The notes under the pieces: model-generated
What the model was told of the DNA's origin: nothing
Seen by the model: the letters and a program-made list of their open reading frames with translations, nothing else
Databases searched by the model: none
Program-made: the position numbers and the translations under genes
In this document: positions 1-10,289 of the stretch, piece by piece
Layout: every line of letters starts with the position of its first letter
How positions within the stretch are numbered: the stretch's first letter is position 1
From: Sarocladium kiliense
Taxonomy: Eukaryota; Ascomycota; Sordariomycetes; Hypocreales; Sarocladiaceae
Assembly: GCA_030734395.1 (NCBI GenBank)
Contig: JAUZTG010000020.1
Coordinates: 1,922,001 to 1,986,000 of the forward strand
Direction of reading: 5' to 3'
DNA length: 64,000 bases

Positions 1-1817
1 TGATTTTCAGACTTGAGGAAAAACTCACTCTCCCCCTGGGCAACCATCGCGCCAAATGTCCCAAGTGCCTTCCAGGCCTTGTTCTGCGCGGATGCGGCGG
101 ATCTCGGGACTGGTGATGCCTTCGTAGTCACCATAGTCCCACTCTCGAATGTCTTCGGTGACCTCAATGTGAGCGTCACAGGCGAGGCTGTCTGTTGGTC
201 GGTCGCCATGGCGGCTCCACGGCAAGGCACAGGAGTGTTGCAAATTGAGCAGCTCGAAGGTGCGCTGGGCACGCTTGCGAGGCGAGACGTATCTGTAGCG
301 CTTGGCAGGGAAGTGCCGACGTGTCAGTGACTCATACGATGCATGTAGGTTTTCGGTGATGAGACGGATGCTTGCTGTGCAATTTCGGGCGGTGTCTAGG
401 CGACCAACACGAGGAAGAAGAGTACGCGCGTGTGTGCGTTGTTCAATGCTTGTTCAAGTGTCGGTGAGATCAGGACACCTGCATATGGAAGTTTTCAGGA
501 TGGAGGGGTGTGGACGTTGTGCGTAAAGCAGTTGCTCAAGACCACTGAAGATCAGGCTCGGAAGGGTGATGCACAGACGAGGCATGGCAAAGATCTCCGG
601 AGGGAATATGGAGGCGAGCCGTCCCTAGATGCATCTATCCGCGCCCTAAGGCCCGAAACGGGGACGGGGGGGGCGTGGCCCAGTGGCATGGCAGATGGCT
701 TGTCCACGTAGCCTTGTCTTCCGTCCATTGTGATGAGTGGTCGCGGCATGATGCAGCAAACAAATGACGGCGCCAGCATGTTTCATGAGATGCAGCGGTC
801 GGAAAACCAAGGGCAAGACGAATCAGTCTCCGGGAGCCAAAGACGAGGCTGTTGCCAACTGCATCCGACGTTGCATCTACCGCAAACGCAGGCAGACGAG
901 GCCCGAGCAAACTTGTCTCGATAACCGAAGGCAACGAACAGATGAGAGTGGGGGGACTCCATCAAAGCACTTGCAGATTGAGTCTACGGCAAGCGTCTCA
1001 TTATCGCAGCACGAGCCAACGCAGGGCGAGGTGAGGCGAGGTAGCAGCCCGGGAGGCAAGACGGCAGACGGGCCATACATATGCAGGCGGTGGACTGCAG
1101 GTAACTGAAGAGGATGACACCAGAGCGGACACAGGCGAGCCTGCCGAGACGTGGTTGAGAGATTTTGCTTGGTTGCTTTGGTCGGATGGTTATTTGCTTG
1201 CTTCTGCACACCGCCTCGTATCACCAATTTGGTATTGGTGGTTGCATATGCAGACGACGTCGACTGGCCAGGGGTGTGCCCTGCTTCTGCTTCGGTTGGG
1301 CTGGGGGACAGGAAGCGAGAGTTTGGAGGGATAGGGAGAAACGCAAATTGGGCGTCCATGCGGCGTTTCTGAATGAATAAGTGAATTGGTGTGACGGGTA
1401 CAATGGGGTTGTGTGTGTGTGTGTCTTAGGGACGTGAAGTCATAGGATCTCGGATGAGAGACATATACTGTACCAAGCAGACTGTGTGAAGAAGTAAAGA
1501 ACAAAGACCAACCAGACCAACGGGAAGCCATTCGAAGGTGACCACGTATAAGACATGTTTGAACAAAGGACCAACAGCGAAAAAAGAAAAGAAAAAAATA
1601 AACTGAAAAATGAGCGAGAGGTTTGTGTAGAGACAACGTACATGTGAGCAAGCTGAGATGGCACAATCAACCTGTCGTCGCCCACGAGTGCTTTGCCCGT
1701 CGCTCGCACTCGCTTCTCGCCGTTGGCTGTGAGAGGAATGTCGGTTGAGCCGGTGTGTTTCCCCGAGAGGGACCACTCTGTCTCGCCGTGACGGACGATG
1801 AAGACGCGGGGAGTCAT
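1..1817 (-). CDS. SHB17: Sedoheptulose-1,7-bisphosphatase-like histidine phosphatase (partial, runs off left edge)
   Basis: Cytosolic phosphatase of the histidine phosphatase superfamily. The yeast relative SHB17 dephosphorylates sedoheptulose-1,7-bisphosphate to feed the non-oxidative pentose phosphate route to ribose. Exon 1 (1817-1642) carries the phosphohistidine motif RHGETEW near the N-terminus, followed by the TGSTDIPLT segment. Exon 2 (292-29) begins IYVSPRKRAQRT and contains DIREWDYGDYEG and WRDGCPGGE, all typical of this subfamily. The split codon (AT plus A) joins the exons in frame as AHIYVSP. A second donor (GTGAG) at 28 leads out of the window, so the C-terminal part is missing. 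The intron between exons 1 and 2 is about 1.35 kb, far longer than any other here. The gene is divergent from the small membrane protein gene at 2772. Confidence 0.85.
293..1641 (-). other. Unusually long intron inside the SHB17-like gene
   Basis: Donor GTACGT at 1641 and acceptor CTACAG ending at 293 join two exons that are clearly one histidine phosphatase. The 1349-nt interval holds no protein I recognise on either strand, although several open frames of 60-160 codons occur by chance. It also contains a (GT)7 run at 1411-1424. A nested ncRNA or an old insertion is possible, but nothing seen proves it. Confidence 0.7.
1411..1424. repeat. (GT)7 microsatellite
   Basis: Seven uninterrupted GT units, directly read, inside the long SHB17 intron. 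Likely length-polymorphic between strains. Confidence 0.9.
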
Positions 1818-2771
1818 CTTTGCGTGTATTCGAGCGGTAGTTGGTGTTGTTGGTATGACGGTGATTGATGCGATGGAGGGGCAGGTGGAGGGGTGAGTGT
1901 GCTGTGTAGGGTAGCTTCACGGCAGTAGAAGGGGTTGGCCGTGAGAATTGAACGAAGGGGATTGGGATGTTTTGTATGGATTTATATGGGATTGGAAAGT
2001 TGGTGGATATTTGGGAGTTTATGAGATGGGTTACGGGCCTAAGATGGGGTGTCGTAAATGGGGTTTGGGGCGATGTGAGGCATTACATGTTCATGACCAA
2101 CAGTGGCATTTTACACGAAGGCGGCTTCTCCGGATGCAAAAAGCAGTTGCCTCATGAACGTTCGTGACTTCTGCCGTGACAACAACTTGACGACGAAAAT
2201 AAAGTAGACACAAATAACACTGAGAACCACGATTCATTCATTTTTGACAGATAATTATATCTTTCTTATGTCATTCCCTTGATTTCACAGCCACAAACCC
2301 GACGCTGAAACTTCCTGGCCATGGACCCCGGAGCCGTGTCTCCGCTGCGATTACTAAGTCCCCCGGCATCCACTGACAGCAGCGGTACAGGGTGGTGGAA
2401 GTCAACAGCGACAACCTGCAAGACCACCACCAGAACGGCCAAAGACACACTAAGCGACAACATTGCATCTATAGGATCGAATTGGTGGCCACGAAGCACT
2501 CATTCAGCAGCAACAGAGAGCGTTGAGATTGAGTTGAAGGCTTTGAAGCCCAGAGTTGAGGTCAAGACTGTCCTGGGTGTGGTCGTGGTTGTGAAAACAG
2601 GGTCCAAGGCTGGGGATTTGAGGAAAGGGGAATCGAATCAGGCGTCGAGTATCGACAAAGCCCAACTGTGCAGAGAGATCTGGGTGGCGTACTAGTGATA
2701 GCTCTCACCAGTCCCCGAGGGGCAACGCTTTCGTCTCATCCCTGGTCAGCACAAGGGCTGGTTCAATCAGC
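1818..2771. other. Divergent intergenic region, no gene recognised
   Basis: 954 bp between the SHB17 start and the small membrane protein start, presumably holding both promoters. A 124-codon open frame at 2321-2695 on the + strand has no recognisable motif, is low in complexity, and is more likely leader sequence than a gene. Confidence 0.5.
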
Positions 2772-3198
2772 ATGGCGCCTCCCACAAGCAGAAGGACCAT
2801 CTCACAACCATCAACAACAGTCGACGGCACCGCAAGAAGTGGACTGCGCAGACCGGGTATCTTCGCCGTGGCGTTTGCGGCGGTGATTATCGTCGGGAGT
2901 TTGACGGGTGCACAATTGAAGCAGGATAAGCAAAAAGATGAGGTATGTCACCTGTCCTGGGTTTTTTTCCCTAGCCACTTGCGGAATATCTTGAATATGT
3001 CTCATCGGAAGGGGGATCTGGATCGCTGACGAGACTATACAGACTATCAAGCAGTTCAGGGCGATTGATCCAGCAGAGCAGATCAGAACGCTGGAAGGGC
3101 AGAGAAAGGTGCTGATGGACCAGAGGGGAGAGTTGCAGAGGAAGATTGACGCGTTTAAAGAGAAGGTGGCGGAGAGGGATCAAGGGGTGAAGCGATGA
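2772..3198 (+). CDS. Small single-pass membrane protein with coiled-coil tail (hypothetical)
   Basis: Two exons, 2772-2942 and 3043-3198, with a 100-nt GTATGT-AG intron, give 108 residues. The layout is a basic Ser/Thr/Arg-rich N-terminus (about residues 1-28), one hydrophobic helix (about 29-46, IFAVAFAAVIIVGSLTG), then a charged helical stretch with heptad-like leucines and many Lys, Glu, Gln and Arg up to the C-terminus. The Arg-rich start followed by one helix resembles small fungal inner-mitochondrial-membrane proteins such as respiratory-complex assembly factors. I cannot assign it to a family, so the mitochondrial location is inference. Start choice is the first ATG of the frame. It is followed 188 bp later by the convergent UBP6 gene. 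Confidence 0.65.
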
Positions 3199-3386
3199 TG
3201 GGAGGTCGTGCGACTGGTTGGATTGCCTACAGGCATGTATAAAACTTTGCTGTATCATCACAACGAAGCGTGGAATTTCTGGCATAATTGGTTGTAGTTG
3301 TTATTGTCTTTCGTTTGGTCTCTTTCTACCCTTCATTCACAAGCCCATATGCTCGTATCGTCAACGTATGTACGACTACACGACCC

Positions 3387-5192
3387 TTACTCCATCTTGC
3401 CGTCCGCCATCGGCAGCGGAATCGCCTTGTACAGCAGGATCAGCGCCGAATGCGACTCACCACCGCCCGCCAACGTATCAATCTTATCCGCCTCCACCTC
3501 CGTCACGCGATCATCATTGAACCACCACCACTTGCCATCCTCCTCGCCCTTCACCTCTCCAGTCTTGGGGTCTACGGGTGCTGACTTCTTGACGTACGAA
3601 GTATAGTGCCCGCTGTCGGCGCTTGCACCTTGGTGAGTCACGACACCGCGGAGTTCGTAGAGGCCAGATTGGTTGGCACCGTCGTCGTCGCGGAGTGAGG
3701 GGGAGATGAGGGCGTTGAGTTCTTTCTTGGCAGCAAGGAGGGCGGCGTCCTTCTCTGCGTCGATCTCGGCGTCGGTCTTGTAGGTCTCACCAGGCTCACC
3801 TCCCATGGCAGTGTCGTCATCAGCGGCCTTAGTATCGGCGCCACCACCCTGGCGCTCCTTCTTCAGCCTCTCCCTCTCTTCCTTTTCCTTGATCTCTCGT
3901 TCTGAAGGCAGGCCTGCGCCGCCAGCAATATCACCAGTGTCCTTGTCGTGGGCCTTCTTGCGACGCTTGCGAGCGCGCTCAATATCCTCCTCGTCCTTGC
4001 GCACCTCGCGAACCTTGTCGCGCACAGGAACAAGTGCCTTGCGTAGGTCGTCAGAACAGAACTCGACGATGTCGAGCTCCTTTGGGAAGGTAACCTTGCG
4101 CATGATCTTGGCCTTCTTCTGCGTGTCGCGTTTCCAGAAGAAGCGAACGAAGTGAACAGTGAGGTACTTAGGTGCCCGTGAAATCTTGGACTTTTTGGTA
4201 TACGTGGCGTCACGACCGAGAACCTCGGAGCGCTTCTCCAGCTTCTCACTCAGTGCAGCGAGAATACCGTCTGTGAGATGGTTGGTCGAAGCGTCGATGT
4301 GGCAGTTGAGCTTGGCGAAGGTCTCCTTGGTGACCACGGCCTGCTCGCCGGCGTTGCGCGCCTCTTCCTCGTCACAGATAAGCTCAGATGTAAACTCGCC
4401 GGACATGTACTTCTCGACGAAGGACACCTCGGGGCCGTCCTCGCCACTCTTGACGCGGACCTTTTGGCCCAGCTGCTGGACAATTTGTGACCAAGCCTCC
4501 TCGGCATCTTGCTGAGCGTAGCCACCGCCAGAACGAGACTTCTCGGCGAACTGAGGGAAAACCACTCGGAGAGCAGTCAGGAAGCTCATGGGAGGGAACG
4601 AATCGATGCTCTGTCCCATCTGCTTGTAGAGGGTGGCCAACTGGGAGGCCAGGTCCATGTTTGTCATGTTGCCCATGAGTTCCGAAGTATTGGGCTTGTA
4701 GGTTTTGAGGGCATCCTGGAGCTCGGGGATAGCCTTCAAAGTCTGTAATGTCGAGTTGAGATAGCATGTGTTGCCCAAGTTGACCAGACCAGCTGGAGTG
4801 GCTCCAACCTGCTGTGCCTGCTCAGCTTCGGTCATGTCCTCCACAAACTTGACAGCATCCTTCGGGCGAACAAGATCACCACCACCACCTGGAGTACCCA
4901 TCATCATGAGGTTCTGCCCGGCCTTCAGGCCAAGCTTGCTCATGTCGGCATCATCCTTCAGCTGGCCGCCTTTGACGATGATCTTCTGTCGGTCGGGTTC
5001 GACGTTCGTGAGGGAGAAAAGCTGGAGCTTGAAGTCCTCGCCGGTAGAGGAGGGATCTACTTCCACTTCGTACTTCTTGCCCTGGTGCTTGACGACCACT
5101 GCAAAATGCGAGTCCTTTGTCAGCTGCTGTATCCCGCCACCGTTGACGATCCATGTGAAATGGAGGGGTCACGAACCTGGTATTGACGCCAT
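3387..5192 (-). CDS. UBP6: Proteasome-associated ubiquitin carboxyl-terminal hydrolase (Ubp6/USP14 type)
   Basis: Cysteine deubiquitinase that docks on the 19S proteasome and trims ubiquitin from substrates before degradation. Exon 1 (5192-5177) is only 16 nt, encoding MASIP. A 78-nt intron (5176-5099) separates it from the main exon (5098-3387); joined, they read MASIPVVVKHQGKKYEV, the usual fungal start. The first ~80 residues form the ubiquitin-like domain. The USP domain follows, with the Cys box NLGNTCYLNS (Cys about 117) and the His box SADSGHYTSYV near the C-terminus. A highly charged insert rich in Glu, Lys and Arg lies between them (about residues 360-450). Total is about 575 aa, normal for the family. 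The gene is divergent from ARPC4 across a 494-bp promoter region. Confidence 0.95.
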
Positions 5193-5686
5193 GATTGCGA
5201 TGCTTCGCTTCCGCTCTTGCAAATGAAAGACGTAAAGAAAAGTGAGGTGAAGTTGAAAGGCTGTGCGAAACTCGTCACCTCAACTAACAGAATCGATGGC
5301 GAATCAAGGAGAAGCTCGCGGAAGGTTGCTACCGAGAAATGTAGAGGTGTTCGAAGGGCAACAAACCGTCGTCACGTCGCGGGTACCTGGTTGGTGGGAA
5401 GCGGTGTGAAGGGTACATGACTGAATGCACGCCACACTTGCACGGCAGCTGCAGCCTCAAATGTGGCGGACATGGGAGCTCAGCGCCACACAGCCATAGC
5501 ACGTGATCTCACTTTCGGCGTCGTCAGTAACGCCCCACTGGAGACGTCAGGACGATGCGGCGGAGCTCACGACGACGATGCGACCCCGCCAACCACCGCT
5601 TCCCCCGTACCAACGACCTGTCTACAAGTAGCTGACGACGAGTGACTGCGATATAACACGGCCTGACTAGGGCCGTCGTATCAGTC
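5193..5686. promoter_or_regulatory. Shared intergenic promoter region of UBP6 and ARPC4
   Basis: 494 bp between two divergently transcribed housekeeping genes. Both promoters must lie largely here. No TATA box or known operator was identified with confidence. Confidence 0.5.
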
Positions 5687-6529
5687 ATGGTGAGCTTCAT
5701 CGACCGTGTCAATGCTTCTGAAAGCCGTTGCGACTGACCGTGTCTCCCTGTAGTCTCAATCGCTGCGTCCGTACCTCCAGTGTGTCCGGAGTAGCTTAAC
5801 AGCCGCTCTGTAAGCTTCCCCAACACCGCCAGCAGTTCTCAGGAGCTCTTGTCATCGATATTGATGCTTATCTTCTTTCCGTTTCCTACAGAACACTCAC
5901 CAACTTCGCCTCCCAAACCGCCGAGCGTCACAATGTCCCCGAGATCGAAGCACAGACCTCACCAGAGGTACTCCTTCAGCCGCTGACGATTGCGCGCAAC
6001 GAGAACGAGCGCGTCCTTATCGAGTCGAGCATAAACTCCGTCCGAGTCAGCATCAAGATCAAGCAGGCCGATGAGATTGAGCATATCCTTGTCCACAAGT
6101 TCGCGCGTTTCTTGACGCAAAGAGCGGAGGCGTTCTTTATTCTGAGGAGGAAACCTGTTCCGGTAAGAAGCTGGCCTGGATACGACCTTATTTATCAGAT
6201 GGATAGTTGAAGTACTGACAAAGGTTCTATAGGGCTACGATATCTCATTCTTGATCACCAACTTCCACACGTCGGAAATGCTGAAGCACAAGTTGGTCGA
6301 CTTTATTATTGAGTTCATGGAGGAGGTCGACAAGGAGATCTCAGAGATGAAGCTCTTCGTACGTCAACCGTCTTTGCAGAGGAAGAATTTACTTGGAGAC
6401 ACATGCTGACATGATTGGATAGCTCAACGCGCGGGCACGTTTCGTGGCAGAATCGTTCTTGACACCTGTAAGGCGAACCCTGACCCCAAACACAAGGGAC
6501 AAACACTGACTGTCTCACAGTTTGACTAG
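5687..6529 (+). CDS. ARC19: Arp2/3 complex 20 kDa subunit (ARPC4)
   Basis: Core subunit of the Arp2/3 complex, which nucleates branched actin at cortical patches and endocytic sites. Six exons: 5687-5689, 5754-5809, 5892-6162, 6233-6358, 6423-6467 and 6521-6529. They sum to 510 nt, so 169 aa, the normal family length. The first coding exon is just the ATG, followed at once by GTGAGC. The joined N-terminus MSQSLRPYLQCVR matches the invariant family start. Downstream, LLQPLTIARNENE, VRVSIKIKQADEIE, RAEAFFILRRKPVPGYDIS, DFIIEFMEEVDKEISEM and LNARARFVAE are near-identical to yeast Arc19. The last exon adds only Phe-Asp before the stop. The splice set is forced by conservation, so confidence is high. 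Confidence 0.96.
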
Positions 6530-7914
6530 ATTAGCGTTAGAAGCGCACAGGAGGCGGCTACCGAGAGCTATTGGAAGCTCAAGATATGGAGTTGAGCGAG
6601 TTCCGGTTTCGCGCAGGCAGCAAAATGACATACAAAAAGATCTTTCCACCCATACCGTTCTCGATGTTTGCATGCGAAGCGACAACGACAGCATCTTCTT
6701 GGCGACCGTGAACAAGAAGCTATTTGCTTTCACCGACATGATCAAAGGCTGACAGAAAGCACAGCGATGGAGTGGAACACTGGCTGTGTTGGGTGTTTGG
6801 AGCAGACGGACGTTCAGCTCATTGCCCTTGACTACGGTGTATCTTTCCCAGCACACATGCGCCATACCTCCCAACCGCGCCATCGATGATTCACATCTCC
6901 TTCATCCCGATTCATCCCCCACTTGCCAGCGACAAATAGGCCCTCACCATCGCACAGCCCAATGAAACCTCGATTCAATCCCATCCACCAAGACTTTCCT
7001 CTCCCAGTCTTCATTCAGAACGTCCCCCCTTTGACCGCATTGTTGACATCCTCCTCGCCCAGGCGCCGATCCACTTACAGTTCGCCCTCCCGTTGTTCCC
7101 CACTGCTGGCAGCTGTCAGGAACCGACACCATCGATGACTGGTCGTCTTTGACAATAACATTCATCTCGCCTTGACTCGGCGACGGCGTCTCTATTGTTT
7201 TTTTTTTTTTTTTTTTTTTTTGAGTTGCTCGGCTGTAGATATCTCATTGGCTGTGTTCATGCACGTAGTTGTCTACACCGCGACGCGACTTCTGCATCTC
7301 TTCCTTCTTTTCTTCTCGTCAACCCTCTTTTGCTATTCTACTCAGTTGGACAATAGCAGCCAGCGATCTCGCTTGTGATTTTGAAGGGCTGACTCCTCCG
7401 CTTCATTGACAGGGTTTCTTGTGTATGGTCTCATTTGAAAGGTGCGTATGTGCTATTCTACTGCTGTTCTACTATTCTACTCATGCATGCTTCTCCTCCC
7501 CGATGCCTCACGCCTGCGCTCACCACCTACAAAAGCATCATCTTCCTTTGCGAAGTTATTCTATTCCTTTCCTCTTCACCTTCTTCCTCTACTCAGACCT
7601 CCTCCTGTAGCCTCACTTCTCTCTCCTTCTCAAACCCCTTTCCTCGTCTTCAAATACCTTCTTCAACCTGGGAAGCGTAACGTGATACTGACCTCTGCCG
7701 CATCTTCGGGCAGCTTCTTCAGATCTTGTCGGTGTTTCCCCCCAAACGTGTTTCTGATTCTACAACCTCCTTCTCCTACCTTAGAATTCTGTTCCTCCGT
7801 TTTTAACAGCTAAACCTCCTCTCGAAGATATCCGGTGTACTGGGAAAAGGTAAGTGCACATTTTGATCGCCAACTGTTCTCGCGTCGTTTCTCACCATTT
7901 GGCAGCATGCACCA
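6530..7914 (+). other. Intergenic region and long CT-rich 5' leader of the RRM gene
   Basis: No protein gene is recognised. From about 7170 the + strand becomes pyrimidine-rich (many CTTCT and TCCTC runs) and includes a T24 tract. This is typical of leaders of highly expressed fungal genes. A probable 5'UTR intron lies at 7850-7905 (GTAAGT to GGCAG), ending just before the ATG of the RRM gene. A short upstream ATG at 7907 overlaps the chosen start in another frame and stops after 26 codons, so it could act as an upstream ORF. Confidence 0.6.
7198..7221 (+). repeat. T24 homopolymer tract
   Basis: Twenty-four consecutive T, directly read, about 700 bp upstream of the RRM gene. Poly(dT) of this length excludes nucleosomes and often marks fungal promoters. 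Its length is also prone to sequencing error. Confidence 0.9.
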
Positions 7915-10289
7915 ATGGATTCCACCACCATCGTCTCCAATGAGGCGCTTCTCGCCCGTCTCTCTGCGGACTACAACGACGGCATGATGAACTTTCATCA
8001 AACCCAAGGCACTTGCCCTCCTGCCCGTGCGCAGGGTGGAGATCAGCAAGCCCAGACAAGTGCTTATGTTTCCCACTCCGGCCGTACACTGTTGAACCCA
8101 AGCACTCAGGCTTGGGTTCCTTCTGCGGATGCCGCGAAGGCCCATCCGGCTCAGTTCGAGAATAGTTTGGCTGGCTCGGTAAGGTTATCCGTTGATCGAA
8201 TCCGAGACGGATGAGAAGATTGACCTCGCTCGCCCAGCACTCCACCTCCAACTTCCACAACGCCTTCCACAGCGACGGCACTGCTACCCCATTTGCTGTA
8301 CCCAACGGCATTGGTAACGGCGCGATGTCGCACCTTGTGACACCGGGTGCAGAGCCTGGCACTGCTGCACCTTAGGCAGGTGGAGCGGTGTACGGGAGCA
8401 GCACTCACAGCAAGTCCTCGTCATCCAGCGGTTCTGTCAACGGGTTCGCGACACAGCAATTGTCTTCACCGGAGGCTTCAATCGTGTCATTTCCTCCAAG
8501 TACTCCGTCTGTCTCCGGGGGACCTGCTCACAATAGCTGCGCTGCGGTCATGCCTGTTTCACAGGAAGCGGCCCACGATCATGGCGCGAGCCGAATTGCT
8601 ATTGGGCCTCAGACGCCTGAAAGGATGATGAGTCCTGATGCAACCCCTCGTGCGTCCATCAGCAGCCCAGAGAGCTCGATCTACTTCAGTCCCGATGGGA
8701 TTCATCGCAGCGGCAATTTGACCGAGCCGCGTAACTACGCTCCTCGCACAGCAGGACAAGCGGCTACGCAAGTTCCACCGCCCAGGTTCAACTTGGACCT
8801 GGTGGCATATCAACCTCAGGATTTCAGCAGTCACGATCCCTCCGTCGTTCAGGCGATTCAGGGTCGGCCTCTTGTGGTTGGCACTCAGATGACAGTTCAG
8901 CAGTATGATGAGGCTCAAGCAGTCAAATCAGAGAGCTTGAGCGCCATGACCAACAATGTGACCAGACTCCCAAGCCTGGCCAATGCCATGAATCCGAACA
9001 ACTTCCCATTCGTCGAGAGTGGTAAGCAGGTGCGCCCGAAGAATCACGGAATCGTTCGTCTGCGAAACGTATGTACCTCAGAACAGAACTCGATCTTGAG
9101 ATGAAGCCCCTCACATGCCCTCAGATACCATTCGCTACTCCTCAGTCAGAGGTCATCGCTCTCTTTGGTCGTACGTCTCGCATCTTGAATGACTCGGAAG
9201 AGCCTGTGCACATCATCATGGAGCGCATGACTGGAAAGACCATGGACGCTTACGTCGAATTCTGCACATTCGAAGACGCTTCCAAAGCTGTCGAGAAGCA
9301 CCAGCGCAACCATCGTGAAGGCCGGCCCAGCCACATTGGCCAGAGGGTCGTGACAGTGAGTTTGGCCAGCCAGGCAGAGCTGATGGAAGACCTCTTTCCT
9401 CTTGCTGCAGGTCTCAAGTGGAAAGGAGTGAACCCTGAGTTCGATCCACCGAACGATCTTGAGCCTTGGAAGAATTTCAAGGGCTTTGTCTCTGAAGAGG
9501 AGATGACCATGCTGGCTAAGCACGCCAAAGTGCCCAATCGCGTACGTGTTTCGCTCAAGGCCGCATTGCATTGACTGACTTGGCGTTGCGCAGACACCCT
9601 TCGCTCGAGCTTGCCCCCAGCGCCCTTATGAGTGCCTTATCAGCACCCTCAAGAAGTTCCCTTGGCACTTGACAGATCGTGTGACCATTTCACACCGCTA
9701 TGCTGTCTTCCGTGCGACTTGGGACCTGATTGAGGAGCTTACGCATCGCCTGGGTCGAGAGCGAGACACCATGGCTGTGGCGCCGAACGCAAGCAAGCTG
9801 TCGGATCAGCTTCTCAAGCGTGTTGTTACTGCCGCCATCAACTGCCCCGGCTTCACGCCGTTGATGAAGGATGACCTCTCTTCCTTCGTGCACTTGAGCG
9901 AGCAGGAGCTTCGCACCTGTGGTCTGCCGCTGTCCGCGGGCAGCTGGCGCCACCAATATGCCATTGCGCCCAAGATCGGGGTGCCTTCCGATGTCATCGA
10001 GGTAAGTTTCGTCGAAGGGTGCCCCCATGTTGTCAGGAAATTCTGCTGACGCCCGTAGTGGTACATCTCAGTGGTGCGCGAACAGACACAGCGTGATATG
10101 ATGGCCCGCCCATTCACCGAACGCACCAAGTTCCAGGAGCTCGCAACCGACACGCACTGGGGCTTCTTCTGGGTTGAGTTGAACTACCCCATCGGACCTC
10201 TGTTTGACGAGATGACGCTCGCTCAAGCAGCTAACATGGAGTTCTCCGCTTTGGAAAGAATTCTTGCACGGGCTCTGCCGAGCATGTAA
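7915..10289 (+). CDS. RNA-binding protein with RRM-like domain
   Basis: Proposed exons: 7915-8178, 8238-8313, 8380-9068, 9125-9541, 9594-10001 and 10059-10289. The N-terminal third (about 1-340) is low in complexity, Ser/Thr/Pro/Gln/Asn-rich and probably disordered. An RRM-like fold follows: VRLRN joins across an intron to IPFATPQSEVIALFG (beta1 and alpha1), then MDAYVEFCTFEDASKAVEKH (RNP1-like beta3 and alpha2). The C-terminal part is mostly helical, with TPFARACPQRPYECLISTL and PFTERTKFQELATDTH segments; I cannot name its domain. Similar fungal proteins are annotated only as RRM proteins. Intron 8314-8379 is the weak point: it has a GTAACG donor, is 66 nt long (a multiple of three), and contains an in-frame TAG at 8373-8375 that would end the protein if retained. 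Confidence 0.75.

Noticed and set aside
877..1666. Overlapping minus-strand frames of 158-160 codons inside the SHB17 intron
   Set aside because: No recognisable domain, low-complexity Ser/His/Thr wording, and they lie wholly inside an interval removed by a well-supported splice.
8373..8375. TAG in the RRM frame taken as a pseudogene mark
   Set aside because: A 66-nt GT-AG intron spanning it keeps phase, and all downstream exons remain intact; kept only as a finding on possible intron retention.
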